From contig QPLR01000006.1 of assembly GCA_003665935.1 (NCBI GenBank), positions 62,001-126,000 of the forward strand: DNA of 64,000 bases, read 5' to 3'. Each line of letters opens with the position of its first letter. Position 1 is the stretch's first letter. The DNA comes from Halobellus sp. Atlit-31R (GTDB lineage: Archaea > Halobacteriota > Halobacteria > Halobacteriales > Haloferacaceae). The notes beneath the pieces are model-generated. The model saw only the letters and a list, made by a program, of their open reading frames with translations. It was not told the DNA's origin and searched no databases. The translations under genes were made by a program, and so were the position numbers. This document shows positions 45,535 to 53,572 of this stretch, one piece after another.

Positions 45535-46767
45535 CTACTCGCGAGTCCAATCCTGCATCCGGCTGTCCTCGAGGATCGTTTCGCGGACGACTTGGGGATC
45601 TTCGATGAGTCGGTTCTGGAGGTGGATGCCGCCCGCACTCCCCTTGTTGATCTTCTCGATTTCGACAACCCCGAGGAAGGCTTGCTCTTTCAGGATGTCG
45701 CGGAACCGGCGGACGGAGAGGATATCCATATCGAGATGGTTGCAGATGCGTTCGTACTGGTCGTACACCCGGCTCGTGAGGAACGCATCGTCGTTGCTGT
45801 TGACACTCAGTTCCGTGAGCGCCAGCAACGCCGCCTTCGCCTGCGTGGGTGCGCCGTTCACGAGTTCTCTGAACCGGTCCTTTTCGGCGTGCTGCTGTGC
45901 TTGGCGGACGTGTTCCTCCGTCACTTGCTCTGCCCCGGCCTCGTAGGCGACCTCGCCGGCGTGGCGAAGAATGTCGATCGCCTTCCGAGCATCGCCGTGT
46001 TCCTGCGCGGCGAAGGCTGCCGAGAGCGGAATCACGTCCTCGGAAAGGACGCCGTCCTGGAAGGCGTCCTCACGGTTGAACATAATCTCCCGAAGCTGGT
46101 TGGCGTCGTATGGCTTGAAGAACAGCTCCTTGTGCTGGAAGCTGCTTTTCACGCGCTCGTTCACGTTGTCGACGTACTGGATCTTGTTGCTGATCGCGAT
46201 GACGCCGACGCTACAGTCGATTTTCCCTGCCTCCTCAGCGCGCGAGAGCTTCATCAGCACGCTGTCGTCGTTCATCAGATCGATCTCGTCGAGGATGATG
46301 ATCACAGAATCAAATTGAGCGTCGAGCGTCTTCCAGAGGAGTTTGTAGTATTTCGACGTACTGAGGCCAGTATGTGGGACGGAGATTCCAGTCGAAGATT
46401 CATCGTTCAGCTTCGCGGCAAGTGAAGAGATTGCTTGGGTCTCGGTATTGTCTTCAGCACAGTCGATATACGCTGTCCCAATCTCGACGCCATCCTGAGC
46501 GGCATTTTGAGCTCGCTGGCAGACGTGTTTTGAAACGAGAGATTTACCGGTCCCAGTTTTCCCGTAGATCATCACGTTTTCCGGGGAGTACCCGTGGACA
46601 GCACCGTTGAGACGTTTCGCAAGCTTTGAGATTTCCTCGTCGCGACCGACGATCCGGTCAGCCTCCGGCACGTGGCCGATTTTCAGGAGATCCTTGTTCG
46701 CAAAGATGCGATGCCCGGATTCAAAGAGTGGATCGTCGACAGAACTGGGTGAAGAGTCGGGCGTCAT
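45535..46767 (-). CDS. Orc1/Cdc6 replication initiator, copy B
   Basis: 410 residues, an AAA+ initiator. Walker A is GKTGTGKS (residues 69-76) and Walker B IIILDEIDL (about 156-164). Typical family segments are IYGKTGTGKSLVSKHVC and PLSAAFAAQEHGDARKAIDI, and a C-terminal winged helix follows (SRVYDQYERICNHLDMDILS). It is homologous to copy A at 10571-11917, but shorter and paired with a different repeat sequence, so the two should recognise separate origins. The gene is surrounded by its repeats on both sides. Confidence 0.95.
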   Translation of the reverse strand: MTPDSSPSSVDDPLFESGHRIFANKDLLKIGHVPEADRIVGRDEEISKLAKRLNGAVHGYSPENVMIYGKTGTGKSLVSKHVCQRAQNAAQDGVEIGTAYIDCAEDNTETQAISSLAAKLNDESSTGISVPHTGLSTSKYYKLLWKTLDAQFDSVIIILDEIDLMNDDSVLMKLSRAEEAGKIDCSVGVIAISNKIQYVDNVNERVKSSFQHKELFFKPYDANQLREIMFNREDAFQDGVLSEDVIPLSAAFAAQEHGDARKAIDILRHAGEVAYEAGAEQVTEEHVRQAQQHAEKDRFRELVNGAPTQAKAALLALTELSVNSNDDAFLTSRVYDQYERICNHLDMDILSVRRFRDILKEQAFLGVVEIEKINKGSAGGIHLQNRLIEDPQVVRETILEDSRMQDWTRE

Positions 46768-46817
46768 TGAATATCACACGGTGTGAGCGGGGGGAGTATA
46801 AATCTAGTGGAGAATGC

Positions 46818-47383
46818 CACCCCACGTTTCCGACGTTCCTTGTCCGATATCAGCCGTAAAATTCCGTCATTCGGTGGAATTGGATTGCTGACAATATAGC
46901 CGCGTTTCCGACGTGAGAGAGGAAACCCGTAGACGGAAGCGTCGCCTCGATGTCGAATCCCGAACCCACACACCCCACGTTTCCGTCGTAATCACCGAAC
47001 AGGTGGGGAGGGGACTCGAAGAAGATGTCCACGACGAGATACCAAAGACGAGAGCGGTCTAGCCGTCCAATACTGGCCGTCTACAGAAACAGCTGGAAAG
47101 GATTGTTTCAGCTGAGGGGGCGAAGTACTTCGCCATCTCTCTGGCCGAAGTACGCTTAGTGAGAGATCCTCAGCTATACTACTTTAATCTATGTGTTGTA
47201 GAAGTTAGTTCATCTCTAGATTGGTTATAAGTCAACAGAATTAGTGGCTGCATAGCACTATCGTAGCCTCTCCCTACGCCGTCGTGGAGAAACGACGGAA
47301 ACGCGGGGGGTGTGGTCCCTTTGAAATCAGCGCCACCCCCTCCACCAACATCCAGTTACGACGGAAACGTGGGGTGGGTGTCC
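46818..47383. other. Predicted replication origin B
   Basis: Forward repeats CCCCACGTTTCCGACGT (46820), CGCGTTTCCGACGT (about 46901) and CCCCACGTTTCCGTCGT (46973) are followed by an AT-rich zone (about 47171-47252). Then come two inverted copies (ACGACGGAAACGCGGGGGG at about 47291 and ACGACGGAAACGTGGGG at about 47358). This is the same plan as origin A with another repeat sequence. No protein gene is supported in this stretch. Confidence 0.85.
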
Positions 47384-47397
47384 TCCATCATCGAGTT

Positions 47398-47721
47398 TTA
47401 CTCGTCCGGGTTGACCGGACCTTTGTACTTCGACTTCACTGAATCACCCTCCCGCCACTGCCAGTAGTAGTAGCGATTATCATTGATCTCCTTGATCGTG
47501 ATTGTCGCTTTGGCAGGGACGTCGTCCGGGAGATCGTCTGGTCGCTCTTCGACCTCGTCTTGATCTGCCGACTCCTCGAGACGGGCCTCCCCTTCCTTGT
47601 GCTCGGCGAGCGCTTCAGCGTACGTCGCAACATCTCGGAGCTGCTCCGGATCCGACTCGTTGAGCGCGTCGACGACCTCTGACGAGAGGGTTGCTGGTGG
47701 GATCGGTGGTTCGTCGGACAT
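47398..47721 (-). CDS. Small origin-associated protein, copy B
   Basis: 107 residues from the ATG at 47721 (MSDEPPIP). An earlier in-frame start would lie inside the palindrome at 47736-47776, so it is rejected. The acidic first half is variable. The end (DDVPAKATITIKEINDNRYY, then Y-WQWREG and KSKYKGPV) matches the degenerate copy at 9960-10280 closely. Both copies sit between an origin and a TTAACCAAC palindrome. No function is known to me. The genetic linkage suggests a replication or copy-control accessory factor. Confidence 0.8.
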   Translation of the reverse strand: MSDEPPIPPATLSSEVVDALNESDPEQLRDVATYAEALAEHKEGEARLEESADQDEVEERPDDLPDDVPAKATITIKEINDNRYYYWQWREGDSVKSKYKGPVNPDE

Positions 47722-47735
47722 CGGCTGTTCTCGTG

Positions 47736-47776
47736 TTAACCAACGCACTCTGGTGCTCGATAATTTTGTTGGTTAA
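47736..47776. repeat. 41-bp palindrome P3 (TTAACCAACG-N21-TGTTGGTTAA)
   Basis: It has the same arms and length as P1 and P2 and lies upstream of the small origin-associated gene exactly as P1 does in the first locus. Its right arm runs into the left end of the IS1595-type element. Confidence 0.85.
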
Positions 47777-48845
47777 GATACTACGCTCTTGTGTAGAGCT
47801 ACGGAAAGACCCTGTTGTTACACTGAGCCGGCACTAATTTGGCGATATGGCTTCTGCTCAGCCGGTGTTCGGCGCGATGTTTCGAGAGCTGATCGAGCTG
47901 GGCGTCGTCGAGATCGACACGGAGCCGCTCGATGCCCGCATCGAGCGGCGACTCAAGGACTTCTGGGAGAACACATCTTGTCCACGATGTGGGCACACTG
48001 CCGTTCAAACGTGGCCGCGTCTCGACCGCGTGTGGTGCCGAGACTGCAATTTTAAGCCGGTATACACCTACGGAACGCCGTTCCACGAGAAGCACCTCAC
48101 CTGCGGCGAGGTCCTTTTCGCGTTCACGCTCTACGCCGATACGTTGCTCAGTATCAACCAGATCGCGCCGTTGCTCGGTCGAGCCTACAAAACCGTTCAC
48201 ACGGCGATTCGGGAGGTGGAAGCCGCGATCCATCGCGGCTTCCCCGTTGTCTGGAACCTCCTCGATCAGACCATCGATGGACCGACGCAAGTCGACGAGT
48301 CTGGGAGAGTCTGTTCGGGCTACAAAGGCCAAGAACCGCCGCGGAACAGCCGTTCTCGCGGCGGCTCGTCCCGGAGAGGGCGCTCACGTTGGCGAGGACG
48401 GCACGGTGATCAGCTGACGCTCGTCGCGGCGTGCCGCGACTCGCTTCGCGTGATCCGCGGCCAGCTTGGCATCGACTACGAAGGCGATCTTGAGCCAGTA
48501 ATTCAAGGGGCTGAAGACCTCTCCCAGCCGCTGGGAGAGGTCTGGACCGACGGCCTCCAAGCCTACCGAGAGATGGATTTTGACCACCGAACGGTCGTGC
48601 ACAAGGAAAGGTACGTCTCGCCCGACGGCGTCCACATCAATCAAGCTGAGTGTCTGTTTTCGCTTGTCCAGCCGTGGTTGCGGAAGTTCCGCGGCCTATC
48701 CAAGCAGGGCTTGGAGCAGGCCGCTCACACCTTCGACATCGTTCAGTCACTCACCCTCTCTGGTGAATCCGTTGAGACAACCATTGACTGTCTCGTTATC
48801 GGGGCTTTCCGCAGTTCTACATAAGAGCGAAAAACTTAACCAACA
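47767..48845 (+). mobile_element. IS1595-family insertion sequence
   Basis: About 1.08 kb. The ends are imperfect inverted repeats: left TGTTGGTTAAG, then CGCTCTT; right AAGAGCG, then CTTAACCAACA. Their outer parts coincide with the arms of palindromes P3 and P4. No clear 8-bp target duplication is seen, so the exact borders are uncertain by several bases. Confidence 0.7.
47847..48824 (+). CDS. IS1595-family transposase
   Basis: 325 residues. An N-terminal zinc ribbon (CPRCGHTAVQTWPRLDRVWC, with a second C-x2-C in WCRDCNF) is followed by a helix-turn-helix and the DDE domain. Candidate catalytic residues are Asp in PTQVDESGR, Asp in VWTDGLQAY and Glu in INQAECLFSLVQPW. The zinc ribbon plus ISXO2-like catalytic core defines the IS1595 family. 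An Arg/Ser-rich insertion (RNSRSRGGSSRRGRSRWRG) between the first and second Asp is typical of haloarchaeal members. It appears intact. Confidence 0.9.
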   Translation: MASAQPVFGAMFRELIELGVVEIDTEPLDARIERRLKDFWENTSCPRCGHTAVQTWPRLDRVWCRDCNFKPVYTYGTPFHEKHLTCGEVLFAFTLYADTLLSINQIAPLLGRAYKTVHTAIREVEAAIHRGFPVVWNLLDQTIDGPTQVDESGRVCSGYKGQEPPRNSRSRGGSSRRGRSRWRGRHGDQLTLVAACRDSLRVIRGQLGIDYEGDLEPVIQGAEDLSQPLGEVWTDGLQAYREMDFDHRTVVHKERYVSPDGVHINQAECLFSLVQPWLRKFRGLSKQGLEQAAHTFDIVQSLTLSGESVETTIDCLVIGAFRSST

Positions 48846-48878
48846 GATTCGTCGTATCACCTCTCTTGCGTTGGTTAA
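48836..48878. repeat. 43-bp palindrome P4 (TTAACCAACA-N23-CGTTGGTTAA)
   Basis: The fourth copy of the palindrome. Its left arm overlaps the right end of the IS1595-type element and its right arm lies outside it. P3 and P4 are mirror images: the outer arms end in CG and the inner arms in TG. Confidence 0.8.
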
Positions 48879-48920
48879 TCAGACTCGCCCTACTGCGGTC
48901 TTCTGGCAGTGACGAATTCG

Positions 48921-49417
48921 CTACGTTGTCTCTCCGCAGATACACTCGTGGCCCTGTCGAGACCGGCCAGTTACGTATGCGTGAAGTTCAGTGGCGAGTT
49001 CGTACATCGCGTCGGCACGCCCTGCGGAGGCAAGGCCGTCCTGATAGTAGGTCTTTGCGCGGTGGTCGCGCCAGAGATCCGCGAGGTCCGCGGCCATCGA
49101 CTCCCCGAAGACACCGGCTGCTGCAGCCTCCCGATAGACACCAGGATGGGTACTGGGGAGATCATCCGGCTGCATCGTGCCGCGCTCGAGGAGCCGAAAT
49201 TCGACGGTGCGTTCAATTGCGACGAACGACGCCTCGATGACGAGCGTATAGTAGCTGGCATCCCGAAGGGCCTCGGCGCCGGCGAGCAAGCGACAGGCCT
49301 TCCGTAGCTGGAGCAGGGCGGCGTCCTCGACATCAAGCCCGCTCCGATGTCCGTCGGACGGCGGTCGAATGCTGCTTGCACCTCGTCGATGAGGGCCTCG
49401 ATGCGCGTACTACTCAT
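48921..49417 (-). pseudogene. HEPN-like toxin partner, frameshifted
   Basis: Read from the ATG at 49417 the protein starts SSTRIEALIDEVQAAFDRRP and continues only after a one-base shift near 49340 with LQLRKACRLLAGAEALRDAS and FVAIERTVEFRLLERGT, then LWRDHRAKTYYQDGLASA. This is the helical layout of HEPN proteins paired with minimal nucleotidyltransferases. The frameshift splits it, so the toxin should be inactive. The start overlaps the upstream nucleotidyltransferase stop by 8 bp. Confidence 0.7.
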
Positions 49418-50099
49418 CGGCGACGACCTCCTTGCGGATCTCGTCGAGGCGGTCGCTCCCGTATACTGTAATCCCCTCGGCGAAGATCTCGTGGAGCTTC
49501 GATCCGGCTCTCCCAGCGCTCTCTGCAGATTCGACGTACGGTTCGAACACGAATCGGTCACCGTCGAACCGCTCGGACTGGAGATCGGCGACGACGTCGG
49601 TTATCTGTCGGCGGGCCGTCGTCCGGTTGCCATCGACGACCACGAAGCAATCGATATCGCTCTGTCGGTCTGCCTCCCCACGAGCGACGCTTCCAAAGAT
49701 GACGATCCCGAGGAGGTCGTTGATGTCGTCGGCGTCGGCGGTCGTGGCTTGGACGCGGTCAACGAATGCTCGGATCGGCGCGTGGAATTCTGATTGAGGG
49801 ATGCCAAGGATCGGGTCGTCCTTCTGGAGACGGTCTGGGTTGATCGCGATGTAGTTGCGTTGAGGCGTTTCTCGAATCCGGATGGCGTCGATACTGTCGA
49901 GGAGATCGACGGCCCGCCAGACCGTCGACCGAGTAACACCCGTGGCGTCGACGAGTTCGGGGATCGAGAACTCCGTGTCGTGGGCGTCGACGAGCAGGCG
50001 GAGGATGTCGTCCGCGGCGCCGATACGAAAGACATCGGTGTCCGGGTCGGGATACGCATCGATACAGACCGTTATATCCTGTTTCGCCATTTCAGACAC
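49410..50099 (-). CDS. Minimal nucleotidyltransferase with a helix-turn-helix (MNT-type antitoxin)
   Basis: 229 residues. The N-terminal part is a winged helix (ILRLLVDAHDTEFSIPELVD, TGVTRSTVWRAVDLLDS). The C-terminal part is a nucleotidyltransferase with the signature GSVARGEADRQSDIDCFVVV, the G-S-x10-D-x-D motif. In MNT/HEPN pairs this enzyme adds AMP to the HEPN toxin and neutralises it. Here the HEPN partner directly downstream carries a frameshift, so only the antitoxin side survives. A start at MAKQDITV (50090) is also possible. Confidence 0.85.
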   Translation of the reverse strand: MSEMAKQDITVCIDAYPDPDTDVFRIGAADDILRLLVDAHDTEFSIPELVDATGVTRSTVWRAVDLLDSIDAIRIRETPQRNYIAINPDRLQKDDPILGIPQSEFHAPIRAFVDRVQATTADADDINDLLGIVIFGSVARGEADRQSDIDCFVVVDGNRTTARRQITDVVADLQSERFDGDRFVFEPYVESAESAGRAGSKLHEIFAEGITVYGSDRLDEIRKEVVADE

Positions 50100-50154
50100 T
50101 ATCTGATTTTGTGCAACGACATATAAATAGATGGCGGCGTCACGCAGCAGGCTG

Positions 50155-50316
50155 CTTTGCTCTGCGAGTTCGCCGATTCAGCTAGGACTCCGTCGGCGCC
50201 AGCGTGTCCAGCTCGATATTGATGCGGAGGCGGTACGTGCTGTCTGTCGATCCGGTCTCGGGACGCGTGGGCTCCAGCAGGGAATAGCCACTCGTGAATG
50301 ACGCGACGAGATCTTC
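50155..50316 (-). other. Short coding-like remnant after the AbiEi fragment
   Basis: In frame with the preceding gene, but after its stop, one can read SFTSGYSLLEPTRPETGSTD and YRLRINIELDTLAP, ending at a TAG. It looks like the tail of another protein and has no start. I cannot assign it. Confidence 0.4.
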
Positions 50317-51196
50317 TCAGTCGGGCAGGTCGATGCCGAGCTGATCGGCAAGGTAGACAATCCGTTTGGTTGCGGCGCCGTTGTCGAGGTGCTCGAGATA
50401 CTTGCCGACGATGTCCCAGGCACAACCCTGGTCGTCGGCGGCGCGCATCGCGGTCGCGAGCTCGCAGATGCCGCCACAGAACTCGGGATGGTCTGCACAA
50501 TCGACGAGCGTCTTCTCGAGGTCGCTGACTTGGACGGTGGTGCCCTCGATGGAGGTCGGTTCAGTGCCGAAGAACTTCCGTTCGGTGACCGTCGTGACGC
50601 GGTAGGGGACGCCGTGGATCTCCCGGCTCTGGACCCGAGTTGGCGTGACGACGTGAACTGCCTCGGGGTCGAGCCCCTCGTCTTGCGGTGTCGTTTTGGG
50701 CCAGATTCCGTGGGTCCTCCAAAACTCACGGACGCGAGCGAGGCTGTGGCGCACCGTCTTTCGCACGGTGACGTGGTCGGCGTCGCGGCCGCTGTCGTCC
50801 CAGCCGTCGGCCGTCCAGAACTCACCGAACTGCGCGCCACGATGCAGCCCGTTCCGGTCGACGCCGACGATGTCGGCTGGTGGCTCGTCCGTGAGTGTCG
50901 GTCTGGTCAGCTGTCGAATGGCATCGAGCTGCTTGGGCGGACTCCCGCCGAGGATGTGGACGCACCGCCCTCTCCAATCGGCAGGGTCGGAGAACTCGTG
51001 GGCCAGGCGGTCGGCGTATCCTCGTGAATACCCGAGGACGAGGGTCTCGGGGATCGCGTCGATCACCGGTCGCGACTTCGGAACGACGATGAGCTCGGCC
51101 TCGGGGTAGCTCGCTTGGATCTCACGAGCAGCAGCGACGTGGGCGTCGACGATATCGAGCCGGCAGTACTTAGCCGTCGGCGTCCATCAGTCGCTC
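50317..51196 (-). pseudogene. Chimeric remnant: DUF6610-like fragment fused to an AbiEi-like C-terminus
   Basis: One continuous frame. The first part (VDAHVAAAREIQASYPEAEL, GYSRGYADRLAHEFSDPADW, RGRCVHILGGSPPKQ, PPADIVGVDRNG) is a DUF6610-type haloarchaeal protein that lacks its N-terminus; no ATG precedes it and the first possible start is a GTG at 51066. After about KTTPQDEGLDPE (near 50690) the sequence becomes the C-terminal half of an AbiEi-type antitoxin (VVTPTRVQSREIHGVPYRV, RKFFGTEPTSIEG, VSDLEKTLVDCADHPEF). The fusion most likely arose by deletion. The AbiEii toxin gene is not present. Expression is possible but unproven. Confidence 0.7.
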
Positions 51197-51198
51197 AT

Positions 51199-51360
51199 AT
51201 GGTCAGCACTCCGTGCGTCGGCGTGTGCGACACCGAGAACGGCGTCTGTGTCGCCTGTGGGCGAACGCTCGACGATATCGCGATGTGGGCGGCGATGAGC
51301 GAGGCCGAACGGATCGAGCGGATGCGGGAACTCGACGGAGCGACCGACGCCGAGGAGTGA
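51199..51360 (+). CDS. Small DUF1289-type protein
   Basis: 53 residues. The spacing of cysteines in TPCVGVCDTENGVCVACGRT and the following DDIAMWAAMSEAERIERM match the DUF1289 family, small proteins that probably bind a metal through four Cys. The function is unknown. It stands alone, divergent from the chimeric remnant, with only 2 bp between them. Confidence 0.82.
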   Translation: MVSTPCVGVCDTENGVCVACGRTLDDIAMWAAMSEAERIERMRELDGATDAEE

Positions 51361-51440
51361 GGGTTCGTCGTCCGCCAGTGTCGGTGGGTCGCCGGCACGT
51401 CCTGACGAACCGCTGGTGAACGGGGCCAACACCCCGTCTG

Positions 51441-51521
51441 ATAGTGTTTATTGTAACTGTTTACCGGTGGTTCGCCGGAATGGTCGGCGAACCACCGGCA
51501 ATGACTTACAATAATCACTAT
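51441..51521. repeat. 81-bp near-perfect palindrome, candidate MITE
   Basis: The outer arms ATAGTGTTTATTGTAA (51441-51456) and TTACAATAATCACTAT (51506-51521) pair at 15 of 16 positions. The inner arms CCGGTGGTTCGCCG (51464-51477) and CGGCGAACCACCGG (51485-51498) pair perfectly around a 7-bp loop. It could be a miniature transposable element with terminal repeats, or a site that extrudes as a cruciform. No gene lies within it. Confidence 0.8.
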
Positions 51522-51929
51522 GAGTTGCACCCGTGTCGCCCATGCTCCGCTGCGACCCAACGCGCACACGGCGTCGGCATGCCTGCCATTCGTGCCACGG
51601 CGGCCAGGCACCATCGAGCGAGGGGCACACTAATTCGAGGGCGGAAACCCACGACCGAAGCCGTGGGAGGCGGCCGACAACACAATCGAGCGTTCTTCGT
51701 CCGAATGGAGGCCGCTTCCGCGAGGGGCCTCTCTTGAAAGGGGGCCGTCTGTCAGCGCGCGTGACTGACGGCTTCGAAACGAGACAGGAACCGCCTTTCG
51801 GGCTGGGGACGAAGCACACGAGCGATTACATTGCTCCTTTCGTCTGGTTCTCCGGGACGCGAGCCCACGACGTTGATCGTGTGTAACTGAGACTGTGGTA
51901 AATGGAGGCCCCCTGAGCGGGATGGGTCT
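51522..51929. other. Gene-poor stretch after the palindrome
   Basis: About 400 bp. Open frames here are rich in Arg and Gly on both strands and show no conserved start or motif. The plus strand around 51630-51740 is faintly like the end of an IS605-type element, but this is too weak to call. Confidence 0.35.
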
Positions 51930-52730
51930 TTATTGATCTCTCCGTGACCAGGCGACGAGGTAGAACGCCGAGCCGCTGGTATTGAGTTCGCAGTACTGCC
52001 CGACGAGGTACGCGACGGCTTCGGCCTCGACTTCGCGTTTCGACCGCTCGGTGTCGTCGTCGACGTCGAAGTGGAGTAGGGCGTGCGCGTACTCGTGAAC
52101 CAGCGTCCGCGCGAGGTCGGCCTCATTCTCCCGATCACCCACCTCGACCCGCGGTTGCATATCGACGAGACTCAGCTGCTCGCAGATGCCCTTCGCCTCG
52201 CCGTGCGTCCACTCCTCGGCTGGAACGATTCGCACCGTCACACCGAGTTCATCAGCTGCGGCAGTCAACTGTTCGACGAGATCGCTGGCGTCTCCGGTCG
52301 CTTCAGTGTCTAGGTCGGGAAGCGGCTCGCCTTCGGTCTGGGAGACGTCGAACACCGGCGCAGGCTTGAATCCGACCAGGCCCTCGGACCACTCCTCAGG
52401 CGGCGTCTCATCGTAGTCACAGTCGCTGTCCTCGTGGTAGCTCGGCGAGTTCTCGCATTCGGGGCACTGTTTCGTGATGATCGGTGCCCAGATCCAGATC
52501 GCGCTTTCTCCCTCCTGGACGTGCCGGTCGAACTCTTCCTGGCACGTCCGGTAGCCCGCCACCCGAGTTGCCCCGGGACACTGGCGCTTGATCAGGAGCG
52601 TGTTTCGATACGAGTAGTCGTGGAAGCGACTCTGGACGTCGAGCCACTCCTGGAACTCCGCGCTGGCCTGTGCCTCATCGACGCCGGCGACGAGCTCGTC
52701 GATCAGACCGTTTCGACGCGACAGGCCCCA
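51930..52730 (-). pseudogene. ArdC-like/IrrE-type zinc metallopeptidase protein lacking its N-terminus
   Basis: The frame reads EFQEWLDVQSRFHDYSYRNT, LLIKRQCPGATRVAGYRTC and WIWAPIITKQCPE at the start (ssDNA-binding ArdC-type domain). It then has the zincin motif HEYAHALLH with a downstream Glu in EAEAVAYLVGQYC. Such two-domain proteins are found on plasmids and phages, where ArdC-type members are described as antirestriction factors. No usable start codon exists upstream of about 52730, where the sequence changes to an unrelated plus-strand fragment, so the first ~30 residues have been lost. The peptidase part could still be made from an internal GTG at 52562. Confidence 0.72.
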
Positions 52731-52736
52731 GCCGAT

Positions 52737-52856
52737 TACGATAGTGATGGCATCAGCGACTCAGCCGACAAGTGTCCGACACGACCGGAAACGAAGAACG
52801 GGTTCCAGGACGCGGACGGCTGTCCCGATGTCGTCGAAACGACGGGAGCATCATAA
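52737..52856 (+). pseudogene. C-terminal fragment with a thrombospondin type 3-like repeat
   Basis: The plus strand reads YDSDGISDSADKCPTRPETK, then NGFQDADGCPDVVE and a TAA, a calcium-binding TSP3/OmpA-type repeat (D-x-D-G ... C-P ... D-x-D-G-C-P-D). The rest of the protein is missing. Its 5' border coincides with the broken N-terminus of the ArdC-like gene on the other strand, so both were cut by the same event. Confidence 0.65.
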
Positions 52857-53020
52857 TGTCACAACTCGTCTGGCTCCTCGACCGAGGTGCCGCGCTCGTC
52901 ACGTATCCGTCGCTGTACCTAGCGGGATACAACTCAATCGGAGGAGGTGGCCGGGAAAACGATTGGCGTTCGACCGTCGAATCTAAGCTATGAGAATCCA
53001 TCGACACTTCGAGTGGGGCT

Positions 53021-53572
53021 TCAGGCGAGACCGCCGAGGAGGTTCCCGACGGTGTAGGCAACAATCGCGGCGGCCATTCCGACGACGAACATCTCCGCCC
53101 CGTTCACGAACCAGCGCCGGGTCGTCACGAGACTTCGGCTCGCGCCCACAGCGAAGAATGCGAGCCCAGTGAAGGCGATCGACAGGAGGAATGTCGGTCT
53201 CACGTCGAGGATGTACGGAATCAGGGGCGCCCAGCCAGCAATGACGAACGCGAGAAACGTGATGAACGCCGTGCGTATAGGCGACTTGCCGTCGGCCAAC
53301 TCTTCGGGTGGGTCTCGCTCGTCCTTTCGAACGGACCGCTGGTAATCGAGTTCCGACCGACGACTGAGGTAGTTGCTCATTCCCATCGAGAATCCGTCGG
53401 CGAACAGATTCGCTGCACCAAGGATCAGCACGATCGAGGGGTTCAATGCCGCCCCGGCAACGCCCGAGACCACGGCGAAAGTCGTAACGATACCATCGTT
53501 GGCGCCATAGATCACTTCTGCGAGATACTGCCCGGACGATTCGACGTCGTCACCGAGGAGCTGTTCAATCAT
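53021..53572 (-). CDS. VIT1/CCC1-family metal transporter
   Basis: 183 residues with about five membrane helices. The first motif YGANDGIVTTFAVVSGVAGA and GAANLFADGFSMGMSNYLS are diagnostic for the VIT/CCC1 family, which moves Fe(II) or Mn(II) across membranes. A short charged loop (RRSELDYQRSVRKDERDPPE) replaces the longer ferritin-like metal-binding domain of some relatives. No metal regulator adjoins it. The length is normal for the compact archaeal type. Confidence 0.9.
   Translation of the reverse strand: MIEQLLGDDVESSGQYLAEVIYGANDGIVTTFAVVSGVAGAALNPSIVLILGAANLFADGFSMGMSNYLSRRSELDYQRSVRKDERDPPEELADGKSPIRTAFITFLAFVIAGWAPLIPYILDVRPTFLLSIAFTGLAFFAVGASRSLVTTRRWFVNGAEMFVVGMAAAIVAYTVGNLLGGLA

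Noticed and set aside
52857-52994. Small plus-strand frame starting SQLVWLLDRGAALVTYPSLY
   Set aside because: 45 residues without a known motif, located between a gene fragment and a convergent transporter gene; coding status cannot be supported.
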